Of a stretch of 59,368 nt of DNA, positions 1-11,026 are shown in pieces. The notes below the pieces were generated by a model. The model saw only the letters and a program-made list of their open reading frames with translations. It had not been told where the DNA came from and searched no databases. Location: contig JAGBEX010000039.1 in the NCBI GenBank assembly GCA_017936765.1, positions 1 to 59,368 on the forward strand, given 5' to 3'. Within the stretch, counting starts at the first letter, position 1, and each line of letters opens with the position of its first letter. The DNA comes from Clostridia bacterium (lineage in GTDB: Bacteria; Bacillota; Clostridia; Christensenellales; Aristaeellaceae). A program made the position numbers and the translations under genes.

Positions 1-8
1 ATGCAATT

Positions 9-45
9 GTGCAGGGCAGCCCTCTCAGTCAGCGCAAGCGCTGAC
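9..45 (-). repeat. R2-family hairpin repeat, partial copy
   Basis: Read on the minus strand this is a fragment of the R2 intergenic repeat: a GTCAGCGC/GCGCTGAC hairpin followed by TGAGAGGGCTGC. The same arrangement follows secA near 3290 and, in variants, 9530 and 20070. It lies next to an inverted R1 copy upstream of secA and has no coding capacity I can support. Confidence 0.5.
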
Positions 46-54
46 AGCGCCACA

Positions 55-321
55 ATTCGGCATTGTCGTTCAGCCAGCATAAGCTGTCTGAACTCTGTGC
101 CTCATTGGAACGTCAGGCTGCTTCATCCGCCACTGGCGGCACAGCCTTACGTTCCTCCCGGAGGGAGAGCCAAGATATTTTCCTCGCGTCGCGGCGCAAC
201 CGTACTTGCGCCGTGACCCCTGCTCGGAGACCGCCAAGCGGCGCCATCCCCGAAAGGGAGTCCAGAGGGTCGAAGACCCTTTGGTGGTGGAGTCCAGAGG
301 AGGCAACGCCTCCTCTGGTAG
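55..321 (-). repeat. R1 composite hairpin repeat (inverted copy)
   Basis: This is a reverse-orientation copy of the composite repeat that follows prfB at 4632-4895. Positions 60-150 are the reverse complement of about 4790-4890, including the CCGCCAGTGGCGG hairpin and the block around CTCTGTGCCTCATTGGAA. Positions 180-321 hold the GGCGCAA/TTGCGCC hairpin, an AGGGTC/GACCCT hairpin and a CCAGAGGAGG/CCTCCTCTGG hairpin. Together with positions 9-45 it fills most of the 397-base region before secA. Confidence 0.75.
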
Positions 322-324
322 GGC

Positions 325-354
325 TTGCATTGCGAGGGAGAAACATGGTATACT
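325..354 (+). promoter_or_regulatory. Candidate secA promoter
   Basis: TTGCAT (325-330) and TATACT (349-354) are separated by 18 bases. An overlapping TATAAT lies at 356-361. The start codon of secA follows 44 bases later, with TAGGAG as ribosome site. The assignment is by eye. Confidence 0.55.
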
Positions 355-397
355 GTATAATGCGTTCGTATAGACACGGGCGGGTTAGGAGACTATT

Positions 398-3094
<2,697 letters not shown>

Positions 3095-3109
3095 CGCGTT
3101 TCGCCTCCG

Positions 3110-3258
3110 GCGACCAGAGAGGGCGCTGCCCTCTCTGGACTCTCCCGCCAAAGGGCCCTTCGGCCCTCTGGACTCCCCTTCGGGATGGGCGGTGCTGGGT
3201 GATCTCCGAGAAGGGGTCACGGCGCATAATGGATGCGCCGCGACGCGGGGGAATATCT
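3110..3258 (+). repeat. R1 composite hairpin repeat after secA
   Basis: It begins 15 bases after the secA stop. In order it carries a CCAGAGAGGGC/GCCCTCTCTGG hairpin, an AGGGCC/GGCCCT hairpin, ACTCCCC linkers, then GGGGTCACGGCGCAT and ATGCGCCGCGACGCGG, the conserved 3' module. Arms differ from those of the other copies but remain complementary. Confidence 0.75.
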
Positions 3259-3261
3259 TGG

Positions 3262-3320
3262 CTCTCCCTCCGGGAGAGCTGGCTGAGCGAAGCGAAGACT
3301 GAGAGGGCTGCGCTGCTTGC
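3262..3320 (+). repeat. R2-family hairpin repeat
   Basis: Contains GGCTCTCCCTCCGGGAGAGC (a hairpin) followed by a GCTGAGCGAAGC hairpin and ACTGAGAGGGCTGCGCTGCTTG, matching the R2 architecture seen near 9490 and 20030. Confidence 0.65.
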
Positions 3321-3433
3321 CCCAACATGCCGCTTTTCCCCGCACCTGCCACAATACACAGAAAGCTGGAACAACAATGATTGGATTCTTGTAACGGGTT
3401 GGACTTTGTAAAAGACGAGGTATCCGAAGGTTT

Positions 3434-3478
3434 CCAAAGGGCGATCGGAAAGCCCTTTGGCCGCCTCCGCAGAGGCGG
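3434..3478 (+). promoter_or_regulatory. Two tandem stem-loops in the prfB leader
   Basis: CCAAAGGGC (3434-3442) pairs with GCCCTTTGG (3452-3460), and directly after it CCGCCTC (3461-3467) pairs with GAGGCGG (3472-3478). No U-run follows, so these do not look like a terminator. They lie 53 bases before the prfB start. Function is unknown; I could not identify a prfB promoter with confidence. Confidence 0.4.
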
Positions 3479-3530
3479 AATCTCTTTGCAATATGAATCA
3501 ATCTGTTATAAAGAATGAGAGGTAATTACA

Positions 3531-4631
3531 ATGCTGGAACTGGAACAGTATGCCCAGGACATCGAAGTGATCCGCAAGTCCCTGCTGGCCGCAGGCGACG
3601 CGCTGCACATTGACCACATCAAGGAACAGATCGACGAGCTGACCGAGGAAATGAATCAGCCCGAATTCTGGAACGACACCGAGCGTTCTTCCAAGGTGAA
3701 CCAGAAGCTGGGCCAATTGAAGAACAAGGTGGAACACTACGAAAAGCTGCTCTCCTCTGCCGATGACATCGAGGTGATGATGGACCTGGCCAAGGAGGAG
3801 AACGACCAGGATATGGTGGACGAGGTGGGCCAGGAGCTGCAAAAGCTCCGCGAGGCTGCCGATGCCCTGGAGCTGGAGACCCTCATGCGCGGCGATTACG
3901 ACGACAGCCCCGCCATTCTCTCCCTCCACGCCGGTGCTGGCGGCACCGAGGCCCAGGACTGGACGCAGATGCTCTACCGCATGTATACCCGCTATTGCGA
4001 AAAGATGGGCTTCACCGTGAAGGTGCTGGACTACCTGGACGGCGATACCGCGGGCGTGAAGTCCGTCACCTTTGAGGTCAGCGGCGACCATGCCTATGGC
4101 TACCTCCGCGGCGAGAAGGGCGTGCATCGCCTGGTGCGCATCTCCCCCTTCGACGCCAATGCCCGCCGCCAGACCTCCTTCTCTTCCCTGGACGTGTCCC
4201 CCATCCTGGAGGACGACGACGGCGAGATCGAGATCAACATGAAGGACGTCCGCGTGGATACCTACCATTCCTCCGGCGCTGGCGGCCAGAACGTTAACAA
4301 GACCTCCTCCGCCGTGCGTATGACCCACTTCCCCACCGGCATCGTGGTCGCCTGCCAGACCGAGCGCGACCAGGTGCAGAACCGCGCCACCTGCTTGCGT
4401 ATGCTGCGTTCCAAGCTGCTGGAACTCCGCGAGCGCGAGAAGGAACAGCAGATGGCCGACATCAAGGGCGAAATGAAGAAGATCGAGTGGGGCAGCCAGA
4501 TCCGCTCCTACGTCTTCCAGCCCTATACCATGGTGAAGGACCACCGCACCGGCTTCGAAGTCGGCAACATCGACGACGTCATGAACGGCAACCTGGAAGG
4601 CTTCGTCACCTCTTACCTGAAGATGCAGTAA
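3531..4631 (+). CDS. prfB: Peptide chain release factor 2
   Basis: RF2 recognises UAA and UGA stop codons and triggers peptidyl-tRNA hydrolysis on the ribosome. The 366-residue protein has the RF2 anticodon-like tripeptide SPF at residues 205-207 and the catalytic GGQ at about 251-253 within GAGGQNVNKTSSAVR. The N-terminal helical domain is complete in one frame from an ATG with a GAGAGGT ribosome site, so this copy lacks the programmed +1 frameshift that many bacteria use to autoregulate RF2. An R1 repeat starts directly at the stop codon. Confidence 0.98.
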   Translation: MLELEQYAQDIEVIRKSLLAAGDALHIDHIKEQIDELTEEMNQPEFWNDTERSSKVNQKLGQLKNKVEHYEKLLSSADDIEVMMDLAKEENDQDMVDEVGQELQKLREAADALELETLMRGDYDDSPAILSLHAGAGGTEAQDWTQMLYRMYTRYCEKMGFTVKVLDYLDGDTAGVKSVTFEVSGDHAYGYLRGEKGVHRLVRISPFDANARRQTSFSSLDVSPILEDDDGEIEINMKDVRVDTYHSSGAGGQNVNKTSSAVRMTHFPTGIVVACQTERDQVQNRATCLRMLRSKLLELREREKEQQMADIKGEMKKIEWGSQIRSYVFQPYTMVKDHRTGFEVGNIDDVMNGNLEGFVTSYLKMQ

Positions 4632-4895
4632 CCAGAGGAGGCGTTGCCTCCTCTGGACTCCACCAGCAGGGGCGTTGCCCCTGCACCCCACGAAGGGTCT
4701 TCGACCCTTTCGAAACCCATGCGGGGATGGCCAACACGGTGGTCTCCGAGCAGGGGTCACGCCGCGCAATGGGCGCGCCGCGACAGAACGGAAGGCTGCG
4801 CCGCCAGTGGCGGAAGCAGCAGCCTGGAGTTCCAATGAGGCACAGAGTTCAGACAGCTTTGGCTGGCTGAACGACAATGCCGAATTGAGGGGCAG
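4632..4895 (+). repeat. R1 composite hairpin repeat after prfB
   Basis: It starts at the base after the prfB stop: CCAGAGGAGG/CCTCCTCTGG, then GCAGGGGC/GCCCCTGC, then GAAGGGTC/GACCCTTTC hairpins, the GGGGTCACGCCGCGCA/GCGCGCCGCGACAG module, and the 100-base unit with CCGCCAGTGGCGG. The last unit occurs inverted at 60-150. Confidence 0.8.
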
Positions 4896-4899
4896 CAGC

Positions 4900-4965
4900 C
4901 AAAAGCCTCCCTTGTGTAAAGGGAGGTGGCAGCCGCTTGCGGCTGACGGAGGGATTGGGCACCAC
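4900..4965 (+). repeat. R2-family hairpin repeat
   Basis: CAAAAGCCTCCCTT and AAGGGAGGTGGC form the first hairpin, GCCGCTTGCGGC the second, then TGACGGAGGGATTGGGCACCAC. The beginning matches the copy at 20026. It fills the gap before the DUF1461 gene. Confidence 0.65.
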
Positions 4966-4989
4966 TTGCTCCAACATCAAACTTCCTTT

Positions 4990-5694
4990 ATGCATATGGA
5001 TATGATGACACCACGCAAACTCCTTGCCGCCTTGTGCGGCATTCTGCTTTCCCTGGCCTCCGCGCTGGCGCTGCTGGCCTTCCTGCTGGATGGCATGGGC
5101 GGTTCCGCACCGCTGATGCACGCCCTCATGCAGCGCCATGCTCCGCCGGAAGCCACCGGGCTGCCCCAGGAACACTACCCCGCCATGGTGGAGATGATCA
5201 CCGATTACCTCTCCGGGCGGGAGCAGGATTTTCAGTTTTCCTTTACCGATGGCGAGGGCGTCCAGCGCCAATGCTTCCACAGCCACGAGCAGCAGCACAT
5301 GGCGGATGTGAAGGCGCTGTTTGACCTGTGCCGCGGGGTGCTGCTGCTTTCGGTGCTGGCGCTGTTGGCGCTGGGTGGCGGGGCGTATACCCTGCGGGAT
5401 CAGCGGCGGCGCATAGCGCAGGGCTTTCTGGCCGGGGCGCTGGGGGTGCTGCTGGTGGTGGCGGTGCTGGTCGTGTGGGGCGTGGCGGACTTTGAGGGGC
5501 TGTTCGTGCTGTTCCACCGCCTGTCCTTTTCCAACGACCTGTGGCAGCTGGACCCGCAGACCGACCTGCTGATCCGGCTGATGCCCCTGAACTTTTTCAT
5601 CCACTATGCCGCGCTGCTGGGCGGCACCTGGCTGGGTGGGTTAGCGCTGTTGGCGCTGGCGGCCCGGCACTTATCCAAGAGGTGGAAACGATGA
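4990..5694 (+). CDS. TIGR01906/DUF1461-family integral membrane protein
   Basis: This is a 234-residue membrane protein of unknown function resembling the TIGR01906 (DUF1461) family. It has an N-terminal transmembrane helix (about residues 10-32), an extracytoplasmic segment containing LPQEHYPAMVEMITDYLSG and a histidine-rich HSHEQQHMADV stretch, then three further hydrophobic helices and a basic C-terminus (HLSKRWKR). Start choice is uncertain: in-frame ATGs lie at 4990, 4996, 5002 and 5005, and none has a convincing ribosome site. Its stop overlaps the tsaD start (ATGA), so translation is probably coupled. Confidence 0.8.
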   Translation: MHMDMMTPRKLLAALCGILLSLASALALLAFLLDGMGGSAPLMHALMQRHAPPEATGLPQEHYPAMVEMITDYLSGREQDFQFSFTDGEGVQRQCFHSHEQQHMADVKALFDLCRGVLLLSVLALLALGGGAYTLRDQRRRIAQGFLAGALGVLLVVAVLVVWGVADFEGLFVLFHRLSFSNDLWQLDPQTDLLIRLMPLNFFIHYAALLGGTWLGGLALLALAARHLSKRWKR

Positions 5695-6749
5695 CCTATG
5701 AAGAAGCGGCGCGCAACACCGTATCGCGCCTGAAGAACCAAGACAAGGTGCGCATCCTGGCCCTGGAGACCTCCTGCGACGAGACCGCCGCTGCGGTGAT
5801 CGAGAACGGCCGCACCATTCTGTCCAACGTGGTGTTCAGCCAGATCGACCTCCACGCCCTCTATGGCGGCGTGGTGCCGGAGATCGCCTCCCGCGCCCAT
5901 GTGGAGGCCTGCGACCGGGTGGTGGATCAGTCGGTGAAGGAGGCGGGCATGACCCTCGCCGACGTGGACGCCTTTGCCGTGACCTACGGCCCCGGCCTGG
6001 TGGGCGCGCTGCTCACCGGCGTGAACTGCATGAAGGGTCTCAGCTACGCGCTGAACAAGCCCCTCATCCCCGTGAACCACATCGAGGGTCACGTTTCCGC
6101 CAACTACCTCACTCACCCCGATTTGACGCCGCCCTTTGTGTGCCTGGTGGTCAGCGGCGGCCACAGCCATCTGGTGCAGGTGACGGACTACGGCGAGTAT
6201 CGCCTGCTGGGCCAGACCATGGACGATGCGGCGGGCGAGGCCTTCGACAAGGCGGCTCGCGTGCTGTGCCTGCCCTATCCCGGCGGCCCCCGCATCGATG
6301 CCCTGGCCGAGGAGGGCGATCCCCACTACCTCACCCTGCCCCATCCCCATCCCGACGGGCGGTATGACTATTCCTTCTCCGGCCTCAAGACCGCCTTCCT
6401 CAACGCTGCCCACAAAATGGAGCAGAAGGGCGAGGAGCTGCCGAAGGCGGACATGGCGGCCTCCTTCCGGTATGCGGTGGTGTCCTCCCTGGTGGAAAAG
6501 GCCGTGCTGGCCGCCCAGGAGACCGGCACCAGGTGCCTGGCCATGGCGGGCGGCGTATCGGCCAACCGCCTCCTGCGCCGCATGATGCAGGAGGAATGCG
6601 ACAAGGCGGGCATCCCCCTGTACATGCCCAAGGTCTCCCTCTGCACCGACAACGCCGCCATGATCGGCTCCGCGGCCTACTACCGGCTGCTGCGGGGCGA
6701 GGTGGCCGACCTGACGCTGAATGCCCAGCCCTCGCTGCGGCTGGTTTAA
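5691..6749 (+). CDS. tsaD: tRNA N6-adenosine threonylcarbamoyltransferase TsaD
   Basis: TsaD transfers the threonylcarbamoyl group from TC-AMP to A37 of ANN-decoding tRNAs, working with TsaB and TsaE. The 352-residue protein carries LALETSCDETAAAV near the N-terminus, the metal-binding HIEGH motif (about residue 127), VVSGGHSHL, and the C-terminal DNAAMIG motif. The ATG at 5691 overlaps the preceding stop by four bases and has AGAGGTGG seven bases upstream. The protein has a 20-residue N-terminal extension before the usual ILALETS start. tsaB and tsaE are not in the window. Confidence 0.97.
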   Translation: MTYEEAARNTVSRLKNQDKVRILALETSCDETAAAVIENGRTILSNVVFSQIDLHALYGGVVPEIASRAHVEACDRVVDQSVKEAGMTLADVDAFAVTYGPGLVGALLTGVNCMKGLSYALNKPLIPVNHIEGHVSANYLTHPDLTPPFVCLVVSGGHSHLVQVTDYGEYRLLGQTMDDAAGEAFDKAARVLCLPYPGGPRIDALAEEGDPHYLTLPHPHPDGRYDYSFSGLKTAFLNAAHKMEQKGEELPKADMAASFRYAVVSSLVEKAVLAAQETGTRCLAMAGGVSANRLLRRMMQEECDKAGIPLYMPKVSLCTDNAAMIGSAAYYRLLRGEVADLTLNAQPSLRLV

Positions 6750-6762
6750 CGGAGGTATACCA

Positions 6763-7155
6763 ATGAAGAGCAAGAGCATCTGGCAGGCGATCAAATTCAC
6801 GCTGTTCTCCATTTCCGCAGGCATTGTCCAGGCGGGCAGCTTTGCCATCCTCCACGACGTGCTGGGGCTGGAGAGCTACTGGCTCAGCCATGTTCCCTCC
6901 CTGGTGCTGTCGGTGATCTGGAACTTCACCTTCAACCGCAAGTACACCTTCAAGCCCACCGGTACCGTGAAGCGGGATATGCTGCTGGTGGCGCTGTATT
7001 ACCTGGTGTTCACCCCTGCCTCCGCCATGTGGGGTACCTGGCTGGAAAAGCTGGGCCTGCACGACTGGCTCATCGAGATCATCAATATGCTCATCAACTT
7101 CGTCACCGAGTTCCTGTTCCAGAAATTCGTGGTCTACCGGGAGAAGAAAGATTAA
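6763..7155 (+). CDS. GtrA-like four-helix membrane protein
   Basis: A 130-residue GtrA-family protein. Family members move polyprenyl-linked sugars across the membrane or support glycosyltransferases in cell-envelope polysaccharide assembly. Four hydrophobic segments are visible, with the typical VLSVIWNFTFNRKYTF motif after helix 2 and NFVTEFLFQKFVVYR at the C-terminus. GGAGG lies seven bases before the ATG and the gap to tsaD is only 13 bases, so it is probably transcribed with tsaD. The specific substrate cannot be read from the sequence. Confidence 0.9.
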   Translation: MKSKSIWQAIKFTLFSISAGIVQAGSFAILHDVLGLESYWLSHVPSLVLSVIWNFTFNRKYTFKPTGTVKRDMLLVALYYLVFTPASAMWGTWLEKLGLHDWLIEIINMLINFVTEFLFQKFVVYREKKD

Positions 7156-7236
7156 GATTTTCTCATTTTCTTCTCATGGAAACCAACTGGAAGCGCCACG
7201 GCAAGCGTGATATCATACAGCCATGGAGGTTGATTG

Positions 7237-7446
7237 ATGATGTTACGCGTACTGACCTGGCCCTTCCGTGTGGCCGCTGACCTGGTGGGACTTCTTCTGA
7301 GCCTGGCTGGCTCCATGATCGGCCTGTGCATTGGCTTTGTGATCTGCTGCCTGGGCGTGCTTTTGTGCCTGACGGGCATTGGCATGATCGTGGGCATTCC
7401 GCTGGCCATCTTTGGCGGCGGGCTGATGCTGAAGAGTATTTTCTGA
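7237..7446 (+). CDS. Small hydrophobic membrane protein
   Basis: A 69-residue protein, almost entirely hydrophobic, with two probable transmembrane helices (about residues 15-35 and 38-63) rich in Gly, Cys and Leu. I do not recognise the family. GGAGG (7225-7229) sits seven bases before ATG 7237; a TTG at 7234 is an alternative start. The next gene begins 19 bases after its stop, so the two are probably cotranscribed. Confidence 0.7.
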   Translation: MMLRVLTWPFRVAADLVGLLLSLAGSMIGLCIGFVICCLGVLLCLTGIGMIVGIPLAIFGGGLMLKSIF

Positions 7447-7465
7447 CAGAGGAGAAAGCAATCAG

Positions 7466-8074
7466 ATGAAATACCTTGCAGGCGGACTGTTTGTAGTCTT
7501 TTTCCTGATCTTGCTGTATCTCCTCTTGCGTATCTGGCTGGAGGGACGCCGAGAAAGAGTTGCTCCTCGCGATATTCCCGGCGAGGCGTTTCCGGAAGAG
7601 ATGCGGGATAATGCGTTGCGTCCCCTGCGACAACTAAACGCCTATTACGAAAAGCGTGATCCTGAACTGGCAGATGCCTGCATCGACGAAACGATCTTGC
7701 CGGATGAGATGCTGATTTTAGGCACCAATCCGGGGGAAATCTTTCATGGCAGAAAGTGGACAAGACATCTGCTGCAATGCGATTGGAAATACTGGGGGCA
7801 GCTGTCGCTGAATGTAGAGAGAACCGCTCTCAGTCGAGTGGGAACTGCCCTGTACTTCGCTTTGCCGGCTCAGGTCAAGCTGGATATCTGGCGCTTCCGT
7901 ATCCCCATCAGGATCACAGGCATCCTGGAGGAAAGGGAGGGGCTGTGGTATATCAGCAAGCTGCAGTTTATTAACAATCTGAACACCGCCTGGGTGATAG
8001 GAACATGGATTGCAGCACTGGTGTTGGTGGCCAGTCTGCTTCTGTTCGGCTTTGCGCTGCTGCTGTCAATCTGA
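7466..8074 (+). CDS. Membrane protein with an NTF2/SnoaL-like domain
   Basis: A 202-residue protein with an N-terminal transmembrane helix (residues 3-22), a soluble central domain and a C-terminal transmembrane helix (about 175-200). The central part (about 48-165, with YYEKRDPELADACIDETI and the following segments) looks like the SnoaL/NTF2-like fold, which is used for ligand binding or as a structural module. No catalytic residues can be assigned. A strong terminator follows 27 bases after the stop. Function is unknown. Confidence 0.75.
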   Translation: MKYLAGGLFVVFFLILLYLLLRIWLEGRRERVAPRDIPGEAFPEEMRDNALRPLRQLNAYYEKRDPELADACIDETILPDEMLILGTNPGEIFHGRKWTRHLLQCDWKYWGQLSLNVERTALSRVGTALYFALPAQVKLDIWRFRIPIRITGILEEREGLWYISKLQFINNLNTAWVIGTWIAALVLVASLLLFGFALLLSI

Positions 8075-8101
8075 TGCTGGGATTGCAACCATTCAGCTTT
8101 T

Positions 8102-8126
8102 GCTGCCTCCGGGCAGCTCTTTTTTT
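8102..8126 (+). terminator. Rho-independent terminator
   Basis: GCTGCC (8102-8107), loop TCCG, GGCAGC (8112-8117), then TCTTTTTTT. It closes the tsaD-to-7466 gene group. Confidence 0.85.
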
Positions 8127-8136
8127 GCCGCAATCG

Positions 8137-8165
8137 TTGCACACACAACCGTTTTGTGGTAAACT
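8137..8165 (+). promoter_or_regulatory. Candidate promoter of the DUF362 gene
   Basis: TTGCAC (8137-8142), 17-base spacer, TAAACT (8160-8165), 33 bases before the start codon. Confidence 0.55.
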
Positions 8166-8198
8166 GACCTCACTACATGAATTGGAGGTCATCCTGCG

Positions 8199-9302
8199 AT
8201 GGCATCGAAAGTTTACTATTGCGACCTGCGCACCCGCCACGGCGAGACCCTGCTGCAAAAGCTCCGCCGCCTCATCAAGACCGCTGGCATGGATCAGATC
8301 GACTTCGACGGCAAGTTCACAGCCATCAAGCTCCACTTTGGCGAACTGGGCAACCTGGCCTTCCTGCGCCCCAACTACTCCAAGGTGGTCGCCGATTTTG
8401 TGAAGGAGCTGGGCGGCCGCCCCTTCCTCACCGACTGCAACACCCTCTATGTGGGCAGCCGCAAGAATGCCCTGGATCATATGGACACCGCCATGGAGAA
8501 CGGCTTCAGCCCCATGTCCACCGGCTGCCAGATCATCATTGCCGATGGCCTGAAGGGTACCGACGAGGCCTATGTCCCTGTGGACGGCGAATATGTGAAG
8601 GAAGCCAAGATCGGCCGCGCGGTGATGGACGCGGACATCTTCATCAGCCTGAACCACTTCAAGGGTCACGAGGGTACCGGCTTCGGCGGCGCGCTGAAGA
8701 ACATCGGCATGGGCTGCGGCTCCCGTGCGGGCAAGATGGAAATGCACTCCGCCGGCAAGCCCTATGTAGATCAGGATGCCTGCATCGGCTGCGCCATCTG
8801 CCAGAAGAACTGCGCCCACGATGCCATTACCATCGAGAACCGCAAGGCCAGCATTGACCACAGCAAGTGCGTGGGCTGCGGCCGCTGCATCGGCGCCTGC
8901 CCCAAGGATGCCACCCGCCCCGCCGAGGACGAGAGCAACGATATCCTGAACTGCAAGATCGCCGAATATTCCCTGGCTGTGGTGCAGGGTCGCCCCCACT
9001 TCCACATCAGCCTGGTCATCGACATCAGCCCCTATTGCGATTGCCATGCCGAAAACGACCTGCCCATCCTGCCGGACATTGGCATGTTCGCCAGCTTTGA
9101 TCCCGTGGCGCTGGATCAGGCCTGCGTGGACGCCTGCCTCAAACAGCAGCCCATCCCCGGCAGCCGCCTGGACGAAATGCCCCATATCTGCGACGACCAC
9201 TTCATCAACAGCCAGCCTGCCACCGACTGGCGCTCCCAGCTCGCCCACGCCGAAAAAATCGGCCTCGGCACTCGGGAGTACGACCTTATCGAGATGCGAT
9301 AA
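8199..9302 (+). CDS. DUF362 domain protein with two [4Fe-4S] clusters
   Basis: A 367-residue protein with an N-terminal DUF362 domain and two ferredoxin-type cluster motifs, CIGCAICQKNC (about residue 195) and CVGCGRCIGACP (about 224). The DUF362 fold continues after the ferredoxin insert (DISPYCDCHAENDLP and FDPVALDQACVDAC). Such proteins are common in anaerobes and are thought to be redox proteins; the physiological partner is unknown. GGAGG lies ten bases before the ATG. The gene has its own promoter and stands alone between a terminator and repeat DNA. Confidence 0.93.
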   Translation: MASKVYYCDLRTRHGETLLQKLRRLIKTAGMDQIDFDGKFTAIKLHFGELGNLAFLRPNYSKVVADFVKELGGRPFLTDCNTLYVGSRKNALDHMDTAMENGFSPMSTGCQIIIADGLKGTDEAYVPVDGEYVKEAKIGRAVMDADIFISLNHFKGHEGTGFGGALKNIGMGCGSRAGKMEMHSAGKPYVDQDACIGCAICQKNCAHDAITIENRKASIDHSKCVGCGRCIGACPKDATRPAEDESNDILNCKIAEYSLAVVQGRPHFHISLVIDISPYCDCHAENDLPILPDIGMFASFDPVALDQACVDACLKQQPIPGSRLDEMPHICDDHFINSQPATDWRSQLAHAEKIGLGTREYDLIEMR

Positions 9303-9483
9303 GCAGAGGGCGCTGCCCTCTGCACTCCCGGTCAGGGCTCTGCCCTGACAACCCGCCCAAGGGCTCTGCCCTTGGGAATCCCGCGAAGGGTCTTCGACCC
9401 TTTCGAAACCCATCCTGTGAGCATACAGGGTGGGTTTTCCTTTGGGGTCACGGCGCAAATACGGTTGCGCCGCGACGCGGAGG
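9303..9483 (+). repeat. R1 composite hairpin repeat after the DUF362 gene
   Basis: Starts right after the stop codon: CAGAGGGC/GCCCTCTG, TCAGGGC/GCCCTGA, CCAAGGGC/GCCCTTGG and GAAGGGTC/GACCCTTTC hairpins separated by CTCCC, AACCC and AATCCC linkers. The conserved GGGGTCACGGCGCAA and TTGCGCCGCGACGCGG module follows. Confidence 0.8.
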
Positions 9484-9570
9484 AAGTAACTGAGGCTCCC
9501 TCTTCGAGGGAGCTGTCGCCGCAAGGCGACTGAGGGAGTGGTTCTGCCGCTTGCCTCAATGCGTTACTTT
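9484..9570 (+). repeat. R2-family hairpin repeat
   Basis: GAGGCTCCCTC/GAGGGAGC hairpin, GTCGCCGCAAGGCGAC hairpin, then TGAGGGAGTGGTTCTGCCGC. The rest of the gap before lysA (to about 9670) is AT-rich with repeats of AATTCAT and no gene. Confidence 0.7.
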
Positions 9571-9690
9571 CTTCGCACCTGTAGGGGCGATCTGCGATCG
9601 CCCGCCGTGCCACACACTCAATTCATCATTCCTAATTCATAATTCATCATTTCAAATTTCTAATTGCTCTGCGAAATACTGGAGAAAAAC

Positions 9691-9719
9691 TTGCATTATG
9701 CCGTCTTGTGTGTTAGATT
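9691..9719 (+). promoter_or_regulatory. Candidate lysA promoter
   Basis: TTGCAT (9691-9696), 17-base spacer, TAGATT (9714-9719), 35 bases before the lysA start. Confidence 0.55.
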
Positions 9720-9754
9720 GAAAACGTATTTTACAAGCGATGGAGTGATCATTC

Positions 9755-11014
9755 ATGCCGAACTTTAATCTGACTGATGAAGTGTTCCAGGGTGCGGCGG
9801 CACAGTTCCCCACGCCCTTCCATCTCTACGATGAGGCGGGCATCCGCCGCAATGCGCGGGCGCTGAAGGCCGCCTTCTCCTGGTGCGAGGATTTCCAGGA
9901 GTATTTCGCTGTGAAGGCGCTGCCCAATCCCACCGTGCTGCGTATTTTGCAGGAGGAAGGCTGCGGCGTGGACTGCTCCAGCGAGACCGAGCTGCTCCTG
10001 TCCGAGGCCCTGGGCTTTGCTGGCCGGGACGTGATGTTCTCCGCCAACAATATGCCTCCCCAGGAGTTTGAACACGCCCGCGCCATGGGGGCGTATGTCA
10101 ACCTGGACGACATCACCCATATCGATATCCTGAAGGAGCATGGCGGCATTCCGGAGTGCATCTGCTGCCGCTATAATCCCGGCGGAGATTTCAAGATCGG
10201 CACCGCCATCATGGGCAACCCCGGCGATGCCAAGTACGGCTTCACCTATCCCCAGCTGCAGGAGGGTCTCAAGCGGCTGAAGGAGCTGGGTGCCAAGGAG
10301 TTTGGCCTCCATGCCTTCCTGTCCAGCAACAATACCGACAACAGCTACTATCCCACCCTGGCCAAGATCCTCTTCAAGTGCGGCAAGGATCTGGCGGAGG
10401 AGACCGGGCTGAAGCTTGCCTTCATCAACCTCTCCGGCGGCGTGGGCATCCCCTACCGTCCCGAGCAGGAAAAGACCGACATCATGCAGGTGGGCGAGGG
10501 CGTGCGCCAGGCTTACCAGGCCGTGTTCCCCAACGGCGGCGTGGCCATCAAGACCGAGCTGGGACGCTGGATGACCGGCGACCAGGGCTGGCTGGTGACC
10601 CATGCCACCCACCACAAGGACACCTACAAGCACTACATCGGCGTGGACGCCTGCGCCGTGAACCTGATGCGCCCCGCCATGTATGGCGCGTATCACCACA
10701 TCACCGTCTGCGGCAAGAATCACCTGCCCTGCGACCATGTGTACGATGTGGCTGGCGCCCTGTGCGAGAACAACGACAAGTTTGCCATCGACCGCGCCCT
10801 GCCGGAGATCGCCGAGGGTGACCTCATCGTGATCCACGATACCGGCGCTCACGGCTATGCCATGGGCTACAACTACAATGGCCGCCTCCGCTCTGCCGAG
10901 GTGCTGTACAAGGAGGATGGCTCCTACCAGCTCATCCGCCGCGCCGAACGCCCGGAGGACTACTTCGCCACCCTGGACATCGATCCCGTGGCCGCCAAGC
11001 TGAACCTGAAGTAA
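9755..11014 (+). CDS. lysA: Diaminopimelate decarboxylase
   Basis: A PLP enzyme that converts meso-diaminopimelate to lysine, the last step of lysine synthesis. The 419-residue protein has the fold III decarboxylase layout: N-terminal TIM barrel with the PLP lysine in YFAVKALPNP (about residue 52), the SGGVGIPY glycine-rich phosphate site (about 228), and the C-terminal barrel with ALCENNDKF and DTGAHGYAMGYNYNGRLRS. The motif order fits LysA better than the related carboxynorspermidine decarboxylase, which remains the main alternative. A YfcE-like gene follows after 12 bases and is probably cotranscribed. Confidence 0.9.
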   Translation: MPNFNLTDEVFQGAAAQFPTPFHLYDEAGIRRNARALKAAFSWCEDFQEYFAVKALPNPTVLRILQEEGCGVDCSSETELLLSEALGFAGRDVMFSANNMPPQEFEHARAMGAYVNLDDITHIDILKEHGGIPECICCRYNPGGDFKIGTAIMGNPGDAKYGFTYPQLQEGLKRLKELGAKEFGLHAFLSSNNTDNSYYPTLAKILFKCGKDLAEETGLKLAFINLSGGVGIPYRPEQEKTDIMQVGEGVRQAYQAVFPNGGVAIKTELGRWMTGDQGWLVTHATHHKDTYKHYIGVDACAVNLMRPAMYGAYHHITVCGKNHLPCDHVYDVAGALCENNDKFAIDRALPEIAEGDLIVIHDTGAHGYAMGYNYNGRLRSAEVLYKEDGSYQLIRRAERPEDYFATLDIDPVAAKLNLK

Positions 11015-11026
11015 GGAGAAACCGAC

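Noticed and set aside
3485..3512. prfB promoter TTTGCA-16-TATAAA
   Set aside because: The start of transcription would fall inside the ribosome-binding site, leaving no usable leader.
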